Positions 45,001 to 57,300 of a stretch of DNA of 64,000 nt are shown here, piece after piece. The first letter of the stretch is position 1; each line of letters starts with the position of its first letter. The position numbers and the translations under genes were made by a program. The notes below the pieces were generated by a model. The model was given only the letters and a program-made list of their open reading frames with translations. It was not told where the DNA came from and did no database searches. The DNA is taken from positions 558,001-622,000 of the forward strand of contig JAFEVB010000012.1 in assembly GCA_032629725.1 (NCBI GenBank), given 5' to 3'. Source of the stretch: Gremmenia infestans. Lineage: Eukaryota; Ascomycota; Leotiomycetes; Helotiales; Hamatocanthoscyphaceae.

Positions 45001-45919
45001 TGCTTGACCTGACTGACTGACTGACTCTGTGCATAAACGTTCATTGAGGCGGTGCGATGCTACTATCAGACCTACTCCACCAGGTCCACCTGTATTGTTG
45101 CCGGTCTCGAGCCGTCGTTAGACTTCGCCAAGAACATTCCACGCCTATCGACGACCTTAATCAAGCATGAAGAGACGAGACCGAGCCCGAGGAATACTCC
45201 GTACGGGAAACAAAGGCGAGGCGAGGCGAGTCCCTAAAGTTTCCTTGAAGAAAATCGTGGATTAGGTAACTTTGGGATTAACTTTATGCTTCCCTGGGCC
45301 CTAGTCCTGGGTCGAGGCTTGCAAATCATTACTGTACAGTACTGTGAGTCTGTGGGGAGGATCCCATGAAACGACACGGCCGGTTTATCACCTTCCTAAT
45401 CAGTGTAGCCCTTAGTAATTATTTAAGTGCTATGACAGCCACCATTACACCAACTAAACCTCACGGCTTTTCATGATTAACCAAAAGGCATGACTGTAAC
45501 TTATGCTAGATGCTTCAACTCGTGTAAAAGCAAGTGCTTCGCAATGAGAGTTTTTTTACCCTGAGTAGGGCTTATTCTAATAGTTACCAGTCTCTCCTTT
45601 CTCTATTCCTACTCTTAAATCTTTAGGATGACCTCGTGTGTACAAGATAGAGGTTGCGATCGTTGGTGAGCAAGTCAATCCCACTTTTGAAATCATTTAC
45701 GATGAACCTCTTCAGCGCTTCTATTCAAAAATTTGTAGTATTTCACTTTTACTCCAAATTTGTATTCTCAGTTCTAGCTATCATTTATCTCTGCATATAT
45801 AGCCAAGTTGCGGCATGAAAGTATAGTATCCCACGTCTTGCAAGTTCTTTATGATTTACATTGGTTTAAACCCAATTCCCATCCAAACCTGACCCATTCT
45901 ATTCGCTCCTCTCACAACA
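42055..45919. other. Gene-poor region, about 3.9 kb
   Basis: No reading frame here shows a known domain or convincing splicing. It contains short tandem repeats: CCCAGA units near 43115-43135, GACT units near 45010-45025 and GAAGAC-like units near 44316-44335. The right end is A/T-rich and precedes the GNAT gene. The left end is the upstream region of the CFEM gene. Confidence 0.45.
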
Positions 45920-46600
45920 ATGGTAACAGAACATTTCACGCTCCTCCCTTTATCCCTCCCCACCGATGCGCCAGAGATCTTACGATTACATTACCAAGTC
46001 TACCTCTCCGACACTCTCTACAACAGCACCTCAACACCTACCCCAGAACCAATCTTCATCGAAACCAACCTCCCAGGCCTCCTCTCCCGCTTCTCCAACC
46101 CCGGCCTCCTAGCCGCAAAACTCGTCCCTAACTCCGCTCCAAATCTCATCGCTGCATACATCGTCTGGAACCCTCCTGCATCAGCTGCCGACACCAGGAC
46201 GCGGGAAGAGAGGCACGAGGATATTAGGAAAGAAGCCGACCAGCAAGGCGAAGGGATTAACAAGGAAATCTACTATAAGCTAAGACTCGAAGACGAAGAG
46301 CTGAATGAGAAATTCTTCGGCAAGGGCTTCGAGACTCGCTTCTGGGTCCTGGATGCGTTGGTCGTGGATGAGAATTTCCAACGCAGGGGCCTGGGGACTA
46401 GGTTGGTGAGATGGGGACTTGATGAGTTGCAGAAGCGCGGGAAAGAGGGGGGAGAGGGCGCGTATTTGATTGCTAGTGCGCAGGGAGAGAAAACTTATAA
46501 GGGAGCTGGGTTTCAGCGCGTTGGGGAGAGGGTTGCGAGGAGTGGTGGGGAGGGTGAGGTGAGCTATACGCATGGTTGGTTTGTGAAAAGGTTTGAGTGA
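45920..46600 (+). CDS. GNAT family N-acetyltransferase
   Basis: A single exon encodes 226 residues starting MVTEHFTLLPLSLPTDAPEI. The middle is a charged helical insertion (TREERHEDIRKEADQQGEG). The acetyl-CoA binding core is clear: FWVLDALVVDENFQRRGLGTRLVRWGLDEL, where RRGLGT is the pyrophosphate-binding loop, followed by GAYLIASAQGEKTYKGAGFQRVGE, the usual beta5-alpha4 part with a glycine-rich turn. This layout is common in fungal GNATs near secondary or xenobiotic metabolism, but the acceptor cannot be told from sequence. No signal peptide. The C-terminus is complete (GWFVKRFE). A second reading frame overlapping the end (46593-46991) is not supported as a gene. Confidence 0.87.
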   Translation: MVTEHFTLLPLSLPTDAPEILRLHYQVYLSDTLYNSTSTPTPEPIFIETNLPGLLSRFSNPGLLAAKLVPNSAPNLIAAYIVWNPPASAADTRTREERHEDIRKEADQQGEGINKEIYYKLRLEDEELNEKFFGKGFETRFWVLDALVVDENFQRRGLGTRLVRWGLDELQKRGKEGGEGAYLIASAQGEKTYKGAGFQRVGERVARSGGEGEVSYTHGWFVKRFE

Positions 46601-47295
46601 TGGCTTGGTTGGATGCGCCGTTTGTCTGTCGATGTTCCTGTTCACTGATGAGGTTGGGTCAGCCTTGGATGCACATTCTCCAAGAGTCGAAGCAATGACC
46701 AATGCGCAGAACGAAATCCTTCATGCCGTTAATAATTCGGTAGGTCGATTCTTCACACATGCATTGGCCGCTCGAGCTAGCCACATAGTCATCGCTCTCA
46801 TTTATGTTTCTTATCATTCTGTCGGTAAATTTCAACAATTGAAGCGTTTCGTTTCCTATTTGACAACCCCTGGCACTTTTCTCGGGCTTTCCTACGGAGG
46901 TACACTTCCTTCATCGGTCGGTCAAGCCGGAAAAGGCCAGATGTACCCCCGAAAACTCCACTCAAATATTTCGTGGCCTTTGAGGCTTTGAGACGTATCG
47001 TCGTATTCGTTTCTTGCTCAGTCCACTTGCAAGCTCAAAAAGCGGGCTCTATCTATCTACCTGCGATTCTCCATGTGATTATGGAGAATCAGCAACTTGC
47101 AAGCAAACACTAACTGCCGCAACTCGAGGTTTATACTTTCTCATCAGACTTATCCTTGTTAAATGCTAAAGCAGTAACTCCGGTACACTCAAATGGGTAG
47201 AGCAAAATGTCTTCTTTTAGGTAGAACAGAGTTGGGTTGTTTTATTAGTAATTCTACACGATCTTATCTTCAACCATCCCATCTCATGCCAACAC
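46601..47295. other. Intergenic region between convergent genes
   Basis: About 700 bases between the GNAT stop and the end of the DJ-1-like gene. A 132-codon plus-strand frame is open but has no recognisable domain and starts inside the GNAT gene. Confidence 0.45.
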
Positions 47296-48001
47296 TCAAA
47301 CCACCACGCCCTGCCTCCAAGCATACTGCACGATCTCCGCGACCCTTTCGGCGCTCTCCAACCCCGCAACCTCCCGAATCAACCACAAGCTAGCATCCAT
47401 GCCACAACTCACCCCTCCCGCCGTTATAATTCTCAATCCATTCCTATTCCCATCACTACTACTATTAACCACAAACCTCTCCTTCAACACCTCCGTTCTC
47501 CCCCGCCTAGCACACACCGTTTCCAGTGCATCATAATACTCACAATGCGTCGTCCCGCTCTTCCCATCCAACACCCCCGCGTCCCCTAGCACCAAACTCC
47601 CCGTACACACTCAACAGCATCCTCTTCCTCCCTGCTCCATCTCCCACCTTCCTCTCCTCCTTCCCCAGCTCCGCAAACGTCCGCACCAGTCCCAACGACT
47701 CCCCCCTAACCTCCAACACGCCCCCTGGACCCGTCACCCCCCCGCCCGGAATAACCAGCACGTCATAATTCTCCAGCTGCGCATACGCTTCCGCAAGTGC
47801 TATGTTTCTATTGACGCTGCAGTTCTGGGACGAGGCCACGGTTGGTGAGGCTGCTGCTATGGTGCATGTGAAGACCTGGGTGTGGGTGGTGGGATGGAGT
47901 GCGTGCGTGAGGATTTCGAGGGGCCCGGCGAAGTCTAGGATTTCGAAGGAGGGGTGGATGTAGAAGAGGACTTTTAGGGGAGGTGGGGTTGGGGTGGCCA
48001 T
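47296..48001 (-). pseudogene. DJ-1/PfpI family protein, broken by a frameshift at the nucleophile motif
   Basis: The N-terminal part starts MATPTPPPLKVLFYIHPSFEILDFAGPLEIL, the PfpI/DJ-1 beginning with a conserved Asp-Phe-Ala-Gly-Pro, and continues through VLVIPGGG. The C-terminal part, in another frame, reads VCTGSLVLGDAGVLDGKSGTTHCEY and ends GVSCGMDASLWLIREVAGLESAERVAEIVQY. The two frames meet at 47604-47612, inside a short GT dinucleotide run, right at the cysteine of VCTGS that is the family nucleophile. Adding two bases or removing one would make one protein of about 235 residues, the usual length. No intron with proper sites fits. Left as read, the first frame gives a protein that loses the nucleophile and C-terminal half. 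Members include isonitrile hydratase-like and glyoxalase-like enzymes; the substrate is unknown. A sequencing error is an equal possibility. Confidence 0.7.
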
Positions 48002-48077
48002 GGTGGTGTCGATGTTGGTGTTGGTGTTGGTGAAAAGGAGGAGATGATGGTTATAGAGAGAGAGGGGTGCTGAAGCA

Positions 48078-48084
48078 TTATATA
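48078..48084 (-). promoter_or_regulatory. TATA box candidate of the DJ-1-like gene
   Basis: TATATAA on the minus strand lies about 77 bases upstream of the start codon at 48001. This position suits a TATA box with a short leader, and suggests the gene was recently expressed even though its frame is broken. Confidence 0.4.
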
Positions 48085-49278
48085 CATACCTAGGTATAAC
48101 TAGGTAGACAGACACATTGTATGTATATCCCTCTTTATTCGTTACGGGGGTTTATACACCGAGAGCGGAATTTTTCAGGTCGAGTTGATTGGGATACCAA
48201 AGATTATCATTAAGCATTAGATAGGTAGGTAGGTAGGCAGCTTGAAGATCAGGTTTCGACAGCAGGTTTGTTTATCGCTTAATTCCGTAGATGTCTACTT
48301 ACACGCATGTCTTGAAGCGAGTCTACTGTCTATTCATTTGATAACCTTAACTTCAACTTCAATGCTTTTCCATTGATATACGGTATTCACCACTATCTTC
48401 AAGTCTTTATTAGAGTTTGGTGATATCTCAGAGCCACAGAGAAGTATGTGGAACTCTTTACACTCTCTTTCTTCTTCTCGATATTGGATACAGATTTTAT
48501 CATGTCTCTAGGATTGTTGTTTGAACTAGACATCAACCAGTGCACAAATAAACACAAATGAGTGCTGCTTTTTCTCAATATTTGGGAAGTATCGATTCGA
48601 CATACCTTCTCCTCGAACGGAGAGGAGATGGCGTATTATACTGTACCCATGACAGGAGACAGAAAGACGCAGAACTTTTGGGCAGTCTGCTTGAAAGTGT
48701 AGGAAATATGTAGGGGAGTATTTGGTTTCGTGCCACTTGAACTCTTTGCATAAATCAATCGTAGTTGGGCTAATGGAGATGCATATCTCGCGGGATACGG
48801 AGTATACTATACGTATCATCGATTAAGAATTCGCATCAGTATATACTCGGTCAGCCCAGAAGCTAAGTCTGCGCTATCTACTTCTGTGCGCCAGTTTACA
48901 GAATTAAGGTCTCGAGTACTTATGTTGGAATGTTGGTTGGTGCTCACTGCTGAATAGAGAAAAGAAGCAATGAGGGGCGCTCATAAAACGAATTCCGCAA
49001 TCAACCTTCATGATTTCTTCCATGGGGCAGTTAAGAGGAGAGCGACGTCAACCGGATACCGTTAGAAGCTCTCGCTCAATACGAAAAGACGAAGTGAAGA
49101 GTCTGGTCAACGACATACAACTAGAAAGCTGCAAGCTAAATGCAGTAAAGCCAGAACGTATTTAACTATATATAAACGCAAGTAGAGATTGAACAATCTA
49201 CACACCACCACACCACTCCACTCCACCTTCAAACTACCTATAGTCCTCCATAGCCATCGATCCATCGATCCCACCCAC
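48085..49278. other. Intergenic region, about 1.2 kb
   Basis: Upstream of the DJ-1-like gene and downstream of the SnoaL-like gene, both on the minus strand. Contains a TAGG tetranucleotide run near 48219-48238. No coding signal. Confidence 0.45.
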
Positions 49279-49717
49279 CTATCCATCACCCAAACTTTTA
49301 ACCGTCTCCACAATCCAAGCCAACCTCCCATCCTCCGCAACCTCCGCAAACAGAAACGTCTCCGTCCCCCCCCACCGTCCCATCAGCACCCACCCTACGC
49401 CCCCCATGCCGCTCCGCAAGCTGGTTCCCGTCGCGGAGGAACTGCGTGCATATCGGCTTGGCGCTGCCCGGTGGCAGAATGCCGCGCAGCCAGCGCATAT
49501 GTGCGACGAAGCCGGCGAAGTCGCGCGTTGTGTCGTCGTCGCGCTGCGTGAAGGTTGGGGTGAGGAGTTTGGAGAGGTCGGCTTCGGTGGACTCGGGGCG
49601 CCCGGTGAAGAGGCTTGCGAGCGCGGCTTGGTAGGTCAGTACGTCGGAGGCGAAGGTGGTTTTGTGGGGGGGTGGTGATGAGGGCGTGGTGGAGGTGGAG
49701 GGGGAGGGGGAGGCCAT
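49279..49717 (-). pseudogene. SnoaL-like small protein with an apparent frameshift in a homopolymer
   Basis: The frame starts MASPSPSTSTTPSSPPPHKTT and reads through FTQRDDDTTRDFAGFVAHMRWLRGILPPG and QFLRDGNQLAERHGG, a helix and strand layout typical of SnoaL-like/NTF2-fold proteins. After a run of eight G (minus strand; 49366-49373), the frame as given turns into Gly/Val/Cys-rich nonsense and stops at 49298. If the run were seven G, the next frame would read TETFLFAEVAEDGRLAWIVETVKSLGDG and stop at 49279, which fits the family ending and yields 145 residues. One extra base, either a real mutation or a homopolymer error, best explains this. The fold suggests a small ligand-binding or enzymatic pocket; no specific reaction can be named. 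Confidence 0.6.
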
Positions 49718-52523
49718 TGCTGTGTAAATGTGGATCTGGACTGATGTTTGTAGTGTTTAAACGTGGTTGTAAGAGCCCTTACAATTATCAAGCTGTGATA
49801 TCGGGATGGAGTGATGGGTGTTGGTGAGTTATCATAGATGTTACCAAGGACTTATATAGTAGGTGGAAAATCGCTGCCTGGAGTTTCAGCAGAGTACACT
49901 CGAAGATTTCTAATGCTGTTGCCTATAGCATCGATGGGCCTGGAATGAGATTGACTTGAACTTTCGAGTTCGAGAATTGCTGCCTTCTTGCATTTATCCA
50001 GTCACTTCATGCAGCTTACCTTACGCGGCTTTTGTCGCTGCTGTTAAACGCCACAATTCTGAATTCTGCCATCATAGCAACTAAAACTCAAGGTGGATGG
50101 CTTTGGCACTTGTAACTTCAAGTCCATGGGTTGTCTCCTGCTTTTTAGACTTGTGGTGTAATAAAAGTTTGACGGTGCTGCAGCAGAACGAGTGGAAAGC
50201 AGAAAATCCAACGCCGGATAAGCAGATGGGATTGTTGATAGATTTTGAAGCTATCTAAGAATTTCAGACGATATGATGGCAGAGTAAGGAAGCTGCTAAT
50301 GCATTGAATCCACGGTACAGGTGTCTAGTAAAGTTTGGGGGGGGGGCGGACATTTTTTTCAACTTATATTTATATCAACCAAAGTGTCAGCTCGAATCTT
50401 GTGAGCGAAATATCTGTGGGGCCAAAAGTGTAACTTCAACATTACCCAGTCACTAGTTGAAGCCAACGTAAGCAGTTGACTGATATTGGGACATCAAAGT
50501 GACATAGAATTAGAGTCATGGAGAAGATTGAATATCAACCCACACACGTGGAAACTTGGACGTAGACACAATACTTTCTACTGTTCAATGAACTTTTTAT
50601 TCAACAGTTCCCTTGATCTGCCGCAAGTAAGTGTTTAGCGTCCATCGCCCCAAGAAATGTTTTCTGGTAGCGAATAAACTTCGCAGTTCTTTCAGGATAT
50701 CAGCCTTCCGTGTCGTTCAAATAGGCTATCAAAGGGACAGACACGGTGAGATGAATACCAACTGACCGCATTTTTAGATACCGGATACACGGCATACTGT
50801 CTCTCATAATCAGCCTTCACACACTCTCTCATCCTCCATATGTGGTAAAAGTCGCTTGTCGCAGCTTGTGCTTGTGATGCGGCTCGAAAAGCTGATAATT
50901 GGCGAAGTGGCGTGACATGTAGATCTTTTGAGATGAATTGTCCAAAACGTATAACGCGAAACTTGAGGTTGTGTGTTTGTATTAGTTTGTGTTTGTGATC
51001 AATCTCTCAAGAAGGGGGGAATGTGCATTAAGATTAAGTGATAGATAGAAAGCATGATTTAAGTCGAGATTACTCACGAAATAGGGAGACACTAGGCTGC
51101 TAGTGAGCATCGGCTTTGTTTTCTATAGCCTTGCTATCTAGAATATACAGCATCCGGTCAAGTTGCTATCGCGAAGGAGAAGAATGAACAACAGTCACGC
51201 GATACAGATTGACTCAGATCTGGTGATGAATCAAGACGTATAGAAGGCTATTGGAGTACTTTAAATCCCAAGAGACTGTTCGAGGAGTTACATGAATAAC
51301 TCTAGAATGCCCACTTAGTTACTACGGTTCCGATCATTTGCCAGGTTTAGGGAGTTGTGGCTTGGCTGGAACTTCCCATTTGTCAGCAGACATATTCATG
51401 ACTATTCAATAGAGACAGAGGTCTTTCTGAAGCTCATGGAGATGTACCACAATTGTTGGAAGTATCGCTTCTCGTATCAAACCGTGAACAAGAAAGAAGA
51501 ACCTTTCGCATTCCAAGTGAAGTTGAACGTCGCCTGACGCTATACTCGAAATAGGTTAGATTGGATTACATAAGCTGGACTGTACACCACACAGGTTTTG
51601 ATCTTGTTTGCTTCCTAGAACATGAACATGCTGCAGAAGATCCATAAACAATAGATGTGCTTAGATGTTCAACTTTGTATGAAGACCAAGTGTTCCTTCC
51701 CTTGAATGAGGCAGCCAAAGTCCCGAGTAATGGAAGGCGATTACGAAAATTTTGTTCTCCATAATCAGTACTCAGATTCGGAGGTTATTCACAGACTGCA
51801 GTTGCGCAGCCAAGACCCTTGATGCCCATGGCATCCTGTCGTAACCTTGGAGAGGCCAGTGTGGCTGGCAAGGAAGGTCGCATGGCTCATAGATCCTCGT
51901 TCTCAAGTCTCGAAGGTGTTCCCCAAGGGAGTCGTCAATGCTTTCACTTCAGCCCGAAAGACATTTCTCACGTTTGACCTGTGTCCATTGGTTCTCAGCT
52001 AGAAAGCACAGCATCCTTCCTCGCATGATAAAGAACAAGTGGGTTAAATTGTGCGGGGAAAAGACCCTACTCCTCTGGTTCGTCCGGTCCTATATTGGAA
52101 TATTTTTCATCTCTTTGCATTTAAATTCTCTCTGTTTTAATTCGAGGGCAAGGAGCTTTGATGGGAATCTAATGTTGATTCAATGCAAAGATAAATGAAT
52201 TCGAAATGAAGGGTTGTACAAAGTGAGATGTCAACTGACCTCAAGAGCAGAACCTCGCATGCGGGGACCCTTCTCATGTCCACACAAACACCAATCAGAT
52301 TTCTTTCTTCACCCGGCGGTCAGGGATTGGAATCACTCCCAAACTTCTCCTGTTATCGTTAACCACACAATGCTCGTGCTCACTTCATCGTCTCGAGCGA
52401 ATCATCTTTCCATTCGCCTTATGTTGTCACAGGCTGCACCTTTCAAGAACCTCGTCTCCCTTCCATCGGTACCGATCTTCAGTATCAAGGTGGATTTTCA
52501 ACACTAGACGGTTTATTGCCAAC
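49718..52523. other. Gene-free region, about 2.8 kb
   Basis: AT-rich, with a G9-10 homopolymer near 50337-50346. Reading frames of 60-97 codons near 51355, 51938 and 52214 lack domains and splice context. The right end is the upstream region of the second P450. Confidence 0.45.
49851..49858 (-). promoter_or_regulatory. TATA box candidate of the SnoaL-like gene
   Basis: TATATAAG on the minus strand lies about 134 bases upstream of the start at 49717, a usual distance for fungal promoters. Function is inferred. Confidence 0.4.
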
Positions 52524-54373
52524 ATGGCAGTCTTCCCAAATCTGCAGATGCACTGGCTTATCGGTGTCTTGGTTATTCTGGGCCTTGCGGTTGTCGTTGT
52601 GCGCCGCCTCTACTTCAGCCCGCTCTCAAAGTTCCCCGGACCAAATCTTGCTGCAGCAACAATCTTGTATGAGGCCTACTACGATATAATCAAGCAGGGC
52701 CAATATACATTCAAGATCAAAGAGCTGCACAAGAAATATGGTGAGTGTATCAACGCCTTGAGTGAATGTGTATAACTAATATTGGAGTAGGTCCCATCAT
52801 CCGTATCAACCCATGGGAGCTTCACATCAACGATCCCGAGTACTATGGGGTGCTATATAGTCAAACATCACCTCGAAACAAGTATTTGTTCTTTGCAAGC
52901 CAGTTTAATATACCGAATTCCGTCTTCAGTACAATTGATCATCAACACCACCGACTACGACGCCAACCGCTTAGCCCTTTCTTCTCGAAGCAAAGCATTC
53001 TGCGTCTTGAACCGACGATCTCATCAATGGTAGAAAAGCTAAGCAGTCGGATTGCAGAGTTTAAACGATCCGGCCAGCCAATGCCCTTGAGACTGAGTTA
53101 CGCATGTCTGTCAACAGACATTGTCCATCTGTACGCTTTTAACATCTATTCGAATCACCTTGATAGTCAAGACTTCTCGCCGAAATGGAACGAGACCATT
53201 GCTTCAGTATCTAAGTTGACGACGTTTATGAAACACTTTCCATGGCTTTACAAGGTATTTCCAAGACTACCCGAATGGATCACGTCGGCTATTTCGCCAG
53301 ATATGGTGCTGCTTCTAGACTGGCAAAACGTAAGGAACAATCTACACGGAGAGAGATATCATACTGAATGTACCAGCTACTGAGACGCCAAGTCCAACGA
53401 AGCATAGACGAGCAAAACGCCAAAGTTAAAAATACCGACGGGCTCCCCCGTAACATTTTCCAGTCACTTTTGGAGAGCGACTTGCCACCCGAAGACAAGA
53501 CAGTGGAAAGATTGAGGCAGGAGGGCCAACTTCTCCTTGGAGCTGGCTCGGATACCGTTGCAAATACCTTAAGTATAACGACGTTCCATCTTGTCGACAA
53601 CCCGGAAAAGATGTCCAAGCTGGTAAGAGAACTTGAGAAGGCCATGCCTGATCCAAACGAGGCTGCTAGATTAACCATCGTCGAACAACTACCATATCTT
53701 GTGAGTCTTGAGTCATTCCCCACAACAGTATGAATTCTGATTTGCCTCAGTCTGCTGTTATTCAAGAAGGCTTGAGGTAAGTACCCATGGACCTAACTCT
53801 AGACTGTTCCCTGATAGCCTTAGACTCTCTTACGGAGTGTCGGCACGCTTGCAGCGCATTGCGCCAAATGAAGTCCTCCAATTCCACGAGTGGTCAATTC
53901 CAGCAGGTGTAAGCATCTCTCAATATACCAAACTAAATTATCTGACTAGTTACGCAGACACCTGTAGGCATGTCATCTCCGTTGATGCACCACGATGAAT
54001 CTATATTCCCCGACTCGTACTCCTTTATCCCCGAACGCTGGCTCGACCAATCGGAATCCGTACCCCCCCTTGACCGTTACATGGTGGCGTTCTCGAAGGG
54101 GAGTAGGTCGTGCGTTGGAATTAAGTGAGCATTTCATCCAAACCTGGCCCTCTCTTGCCTAGCTATCCAGAGTTCCTATTGCTCCATTTACTAATTACTT
54201 ATGCAAACAGTCTCGCAAAGGCAGAACTCTACCTCACCCTCGCAACCGTCTTCCGTCGATACAAGGTCGAGCTGTTCGATACCGTGCGTGAGCGTGATGT
54301 CGACTTGAAGCACGATAACTTCTTGCCATTTCCCAGCTATAAGAGCAGGGGAATCAGAGCCATTTTTAAGTGA
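52524..54373 (+). CDS. Cytochrome P450 (trichodiene oxygenase/pisatin demethylase-like group)
   Basis: Seven exons (52524-52740, 52791-53329, 53377-53700, 53751-53776, 53824-53908, 53958-54124, 54211-54373) give 506 residues. An N-terminal anchor (WLIGVLVILGLAVVVVRRLY) is followed by FSPLSKFPGPNLAAAT, the proline-rich hinge. HKKYGPIIRINPWELHINDPEYY and HHRLRRQPLSPFFSK (C-helix) are typical of fungal secondary-metabolism P450s such as the CYP58/CYP65 types. The I-helix is LLGAGSDTVANTL, the K-helix QEGLRLSYG, and the heme loop FSKGSRSCVGINLAKAELYL with Cys449. All catalytic elements are intact. The gene is isolated: no terpene synthase, polyketide synthase or transporter lies within the window, so no pathway can be assigned. 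The fourth exon is only 26 bases; it is needed to complete the K-helix. Confidence 0.9.
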
Positions 54374-57300
54374 GAGACATGATATATACTAGTGATTGGA
54401 TCTACGATGGCATTTGATGCAGGATTTATGGAAGGTATTCATAATTTTAAGCGCTGACGAGGTTGGCACTCAGCGTGAAATCGAAATAGTATTTGACGAT
54501 GGTGGGGGGTTCCTTTGACATTTCGCATGGATTTAGGTTGCATACAAGGAAGCAGTCAACGCCTAGATCATAATGGATCTTGAACATTGCATGCATTTTT
54601 ATGATACCTAGTTCTGGCAATGGATTTTCTTAGCAAGGCATCGATCGGTGCATTATGGAAATAGGTTTTAGGTTGGAGTGTGAGCACAGTGAAACACAAA
54701 ATCACAGTGCGTAGCTTGGAGTGATATTCATGGATTTACTTAAAAGTCGGACTCCGCGAGGAACCCGAGGGAAGACGCGTTCGTTGTAAGTTAGCTAGAC
54801 CTCACCGGATATATTGCTCGGACTTCAAATGATACCCAGGAGCTAAGTATTGCAATACATTTTCTCCCATTTGCAAATCATAGCTATGAAGAACCCTACC
54901 GGCCGGTCCTTCCGTCGCGGCCGCAGCTGCTAACAACCCCGAAGGTTTAAAACACCTTCCCCAAAGCATAATACTTCATATTTCACAGCCATACACCCCG
55001 AAGAGTCAATGATCTTTCCAACCAGCCATACCACCACATCTGATTGCCATGCCCCTTCTATCTCACCTCCCTGCCATCCCTCCTTCCCCTCCTTCCCGTT
55101 CTCCATATCCCAGCAATTCATCATCCGCTCATCACAAAGTCCCGCCTACTTCCATCCCATCTTCTCAACAGCCACAGTCATCGTATTCCTCGACATCACA
55201 CCCATCTGCAAATCACCAAAACGCCCATGCTGGCCCGAAGGCTGCTGCACTGGGCTTCGATCTATCCCCCATTGGTTGTTTTCGCAGACGGCGACGGTGC
55301 TGAAAGCTATGGGGACGGAACGGAGCAGTTGGATATTGTATAGACGAATCATTTGTTTAGTGCATGACAATGTTTGGGGTGAGTAGAATATTGCTACTCG
55401 GGTGTAATACAGCTTCGCATTGCGATTTCCAGGGTTGGAAAAGACGGAGAGGTACGTGATCAGAGGGAGGCTCAGGACTGAAGAAAGAATAGTTTGGCGC
55501 CTGGGGAGAGGCTGAGGACCAGATTGGAAGTAAAATCTGAGGTAGGGTTAAAGTCGAGATAGGCAAATGAATTGAGAGGAGAGCGGAAAGAGTTACTTGT
55601 GAAAATTTCTGGCGGTGGGTCATAGGTCTAAGACGAATCACATTATATTTTTTATTAAAAGGCTTGATAAGAATTGAAGAATTGTCAGAGACGGCATCGC
55701 CTATATATAATTGCGGTGGAGATAGATCATCCATCCTTTTAGGTTCTCAAATGGTCATGATAGACCGACTGTATCGATATGAGATCGGCTCATTGATCTG
55801 AGATCTCTCTACAATACCTACTCCAGCTCTGATGTCCTAAACTCCCAGTCCTATCACCAAGGTCTGAAATTACTTCCCGCCCCAGTCCTCCGCACTTGCC
55901 TTTCCCATTCCTGTTCAACTTAATCTTATGACACAAACCAACCATCTTGCTTACTCCGTATATCTCCAATCCGTGCTACGAGTATACCTTATGATTGCTT
56001 CTGGCCTTGCCAGCCTTTGATTCGATTTAACTCACCTCCACCATTCATTCCCTAGCACCCACAGAAATACGCATTTCATTGATGAGGAGACAGTCATAAC
56101 TTCCGGCTCAGCACTTCGGCTTACATCCATACACAGAAGCTCCTGCTTGATTCTTCCTCTTGTATTGAGTCCCCAGCTTGGGAAACTGCCTAGTGCGTCT
56201 GTTGACCTTTAGAGTGCATATATACTAAATATACTTATTTCATGGTTATTACTGGAGATTGCAACTCTATCTTGATATTATTGCAGAACCGTATTATGCG
56301 ACACTCTTTTGAACATAAAGCAGTCTCGATTGGCTTACATTGACAATTAAGATGATGAAGGGAATGCTCTCCAGCCAACTGAGTGCATAAGTGAAGAAAT
56401 GGCATAGCGACCATCGGAAGTAATTGTGCACACTTTTGTGTTTTCAGAAGTAAGAGCTCCAGGTAGCTCCGAACGATCTTAGAGCTTTTAAATTAGGTAT
56501 GCTATCACAAGGAAAATCGCACTGGACTTGAATTTCATCCTTACAACAGCTCAATTGCTCAAATGTTCAGCTTAACCCGCCACCAACACACATCATCTTG
56601 TCACAAAACCAACATCCCAACCAACATTACCACTCGGTCTGCAATTCCAGCCCCGTCCATTCATACCTCATCAGCGCTTCTCGACACTCAGCGGCTATCC
56701 AGGCCTAACTCGCAATATCTCTTGGTACCAATGAAAACACCCAAAACAACCAACACTCACCGAGTCTCCAGCCTCTTGGGCCAGTTTTAAATCGTCCAGA
56801 CGAGGCAAATTCTTCCCTTGAGCGGCACTGGTCATTGTGCACTCTAAGTCCTCCTCTGTTCCAATCAGAAGGAACTGTAATGCGGTGACACTGCAGTTCA
56901 GTCCCGTGTGCAAAGCAAGGCAAACTCCAACCGCAGGACTTGCCTGATTCTCCGTCCTTTCAGGATGCGAGCAATTTAAAAATAGTGTCACTTACATGTA
57001 AAATTCATTCCAACCTCGCGCACGCACGTCAAGAGGTAACAGCTCAAGGTCTGCAAAACCCCAACCCCACAAGCATGCGCCTTCTACTTACATATTTCTG
57101 ATCTGACATGCGTTCCTTTCTCCCCGTAAGTATAAGCAAAACCGACCGGGAAAACCCCACCCCACCCCGATCGCATAACCGCGTGAAACAGAAGGGGAGA
57201 AGCCGAGGTGCAAAACTGCTGCGGCTTCTAAATAGACACCGGAAATCAGCACACCACACCTTCCCAATAACAACGCACGGGAATTCCTGGGACAAGGCTG

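Noticed and set aside
46593..46991. Plus-strand frame of 132 codons after the GNAT gene
   Set aside because: It begins inside the GNAT coding sequence, has no recognised domain and no good promoter or splice context.
30291..54373. Secondary metabolite gene cluster around the two P450s
   Set aside because: No polyketide synthase, peptide synthetase, terpene cyclase, transporter or pathway regulator is present, and the P450s are 16 kb apart.
55357..55734. Minus-strand 125-codon frame
   Set aside because: No similarity to any family I know; another frame of similar length overlaps it on the plus strand.
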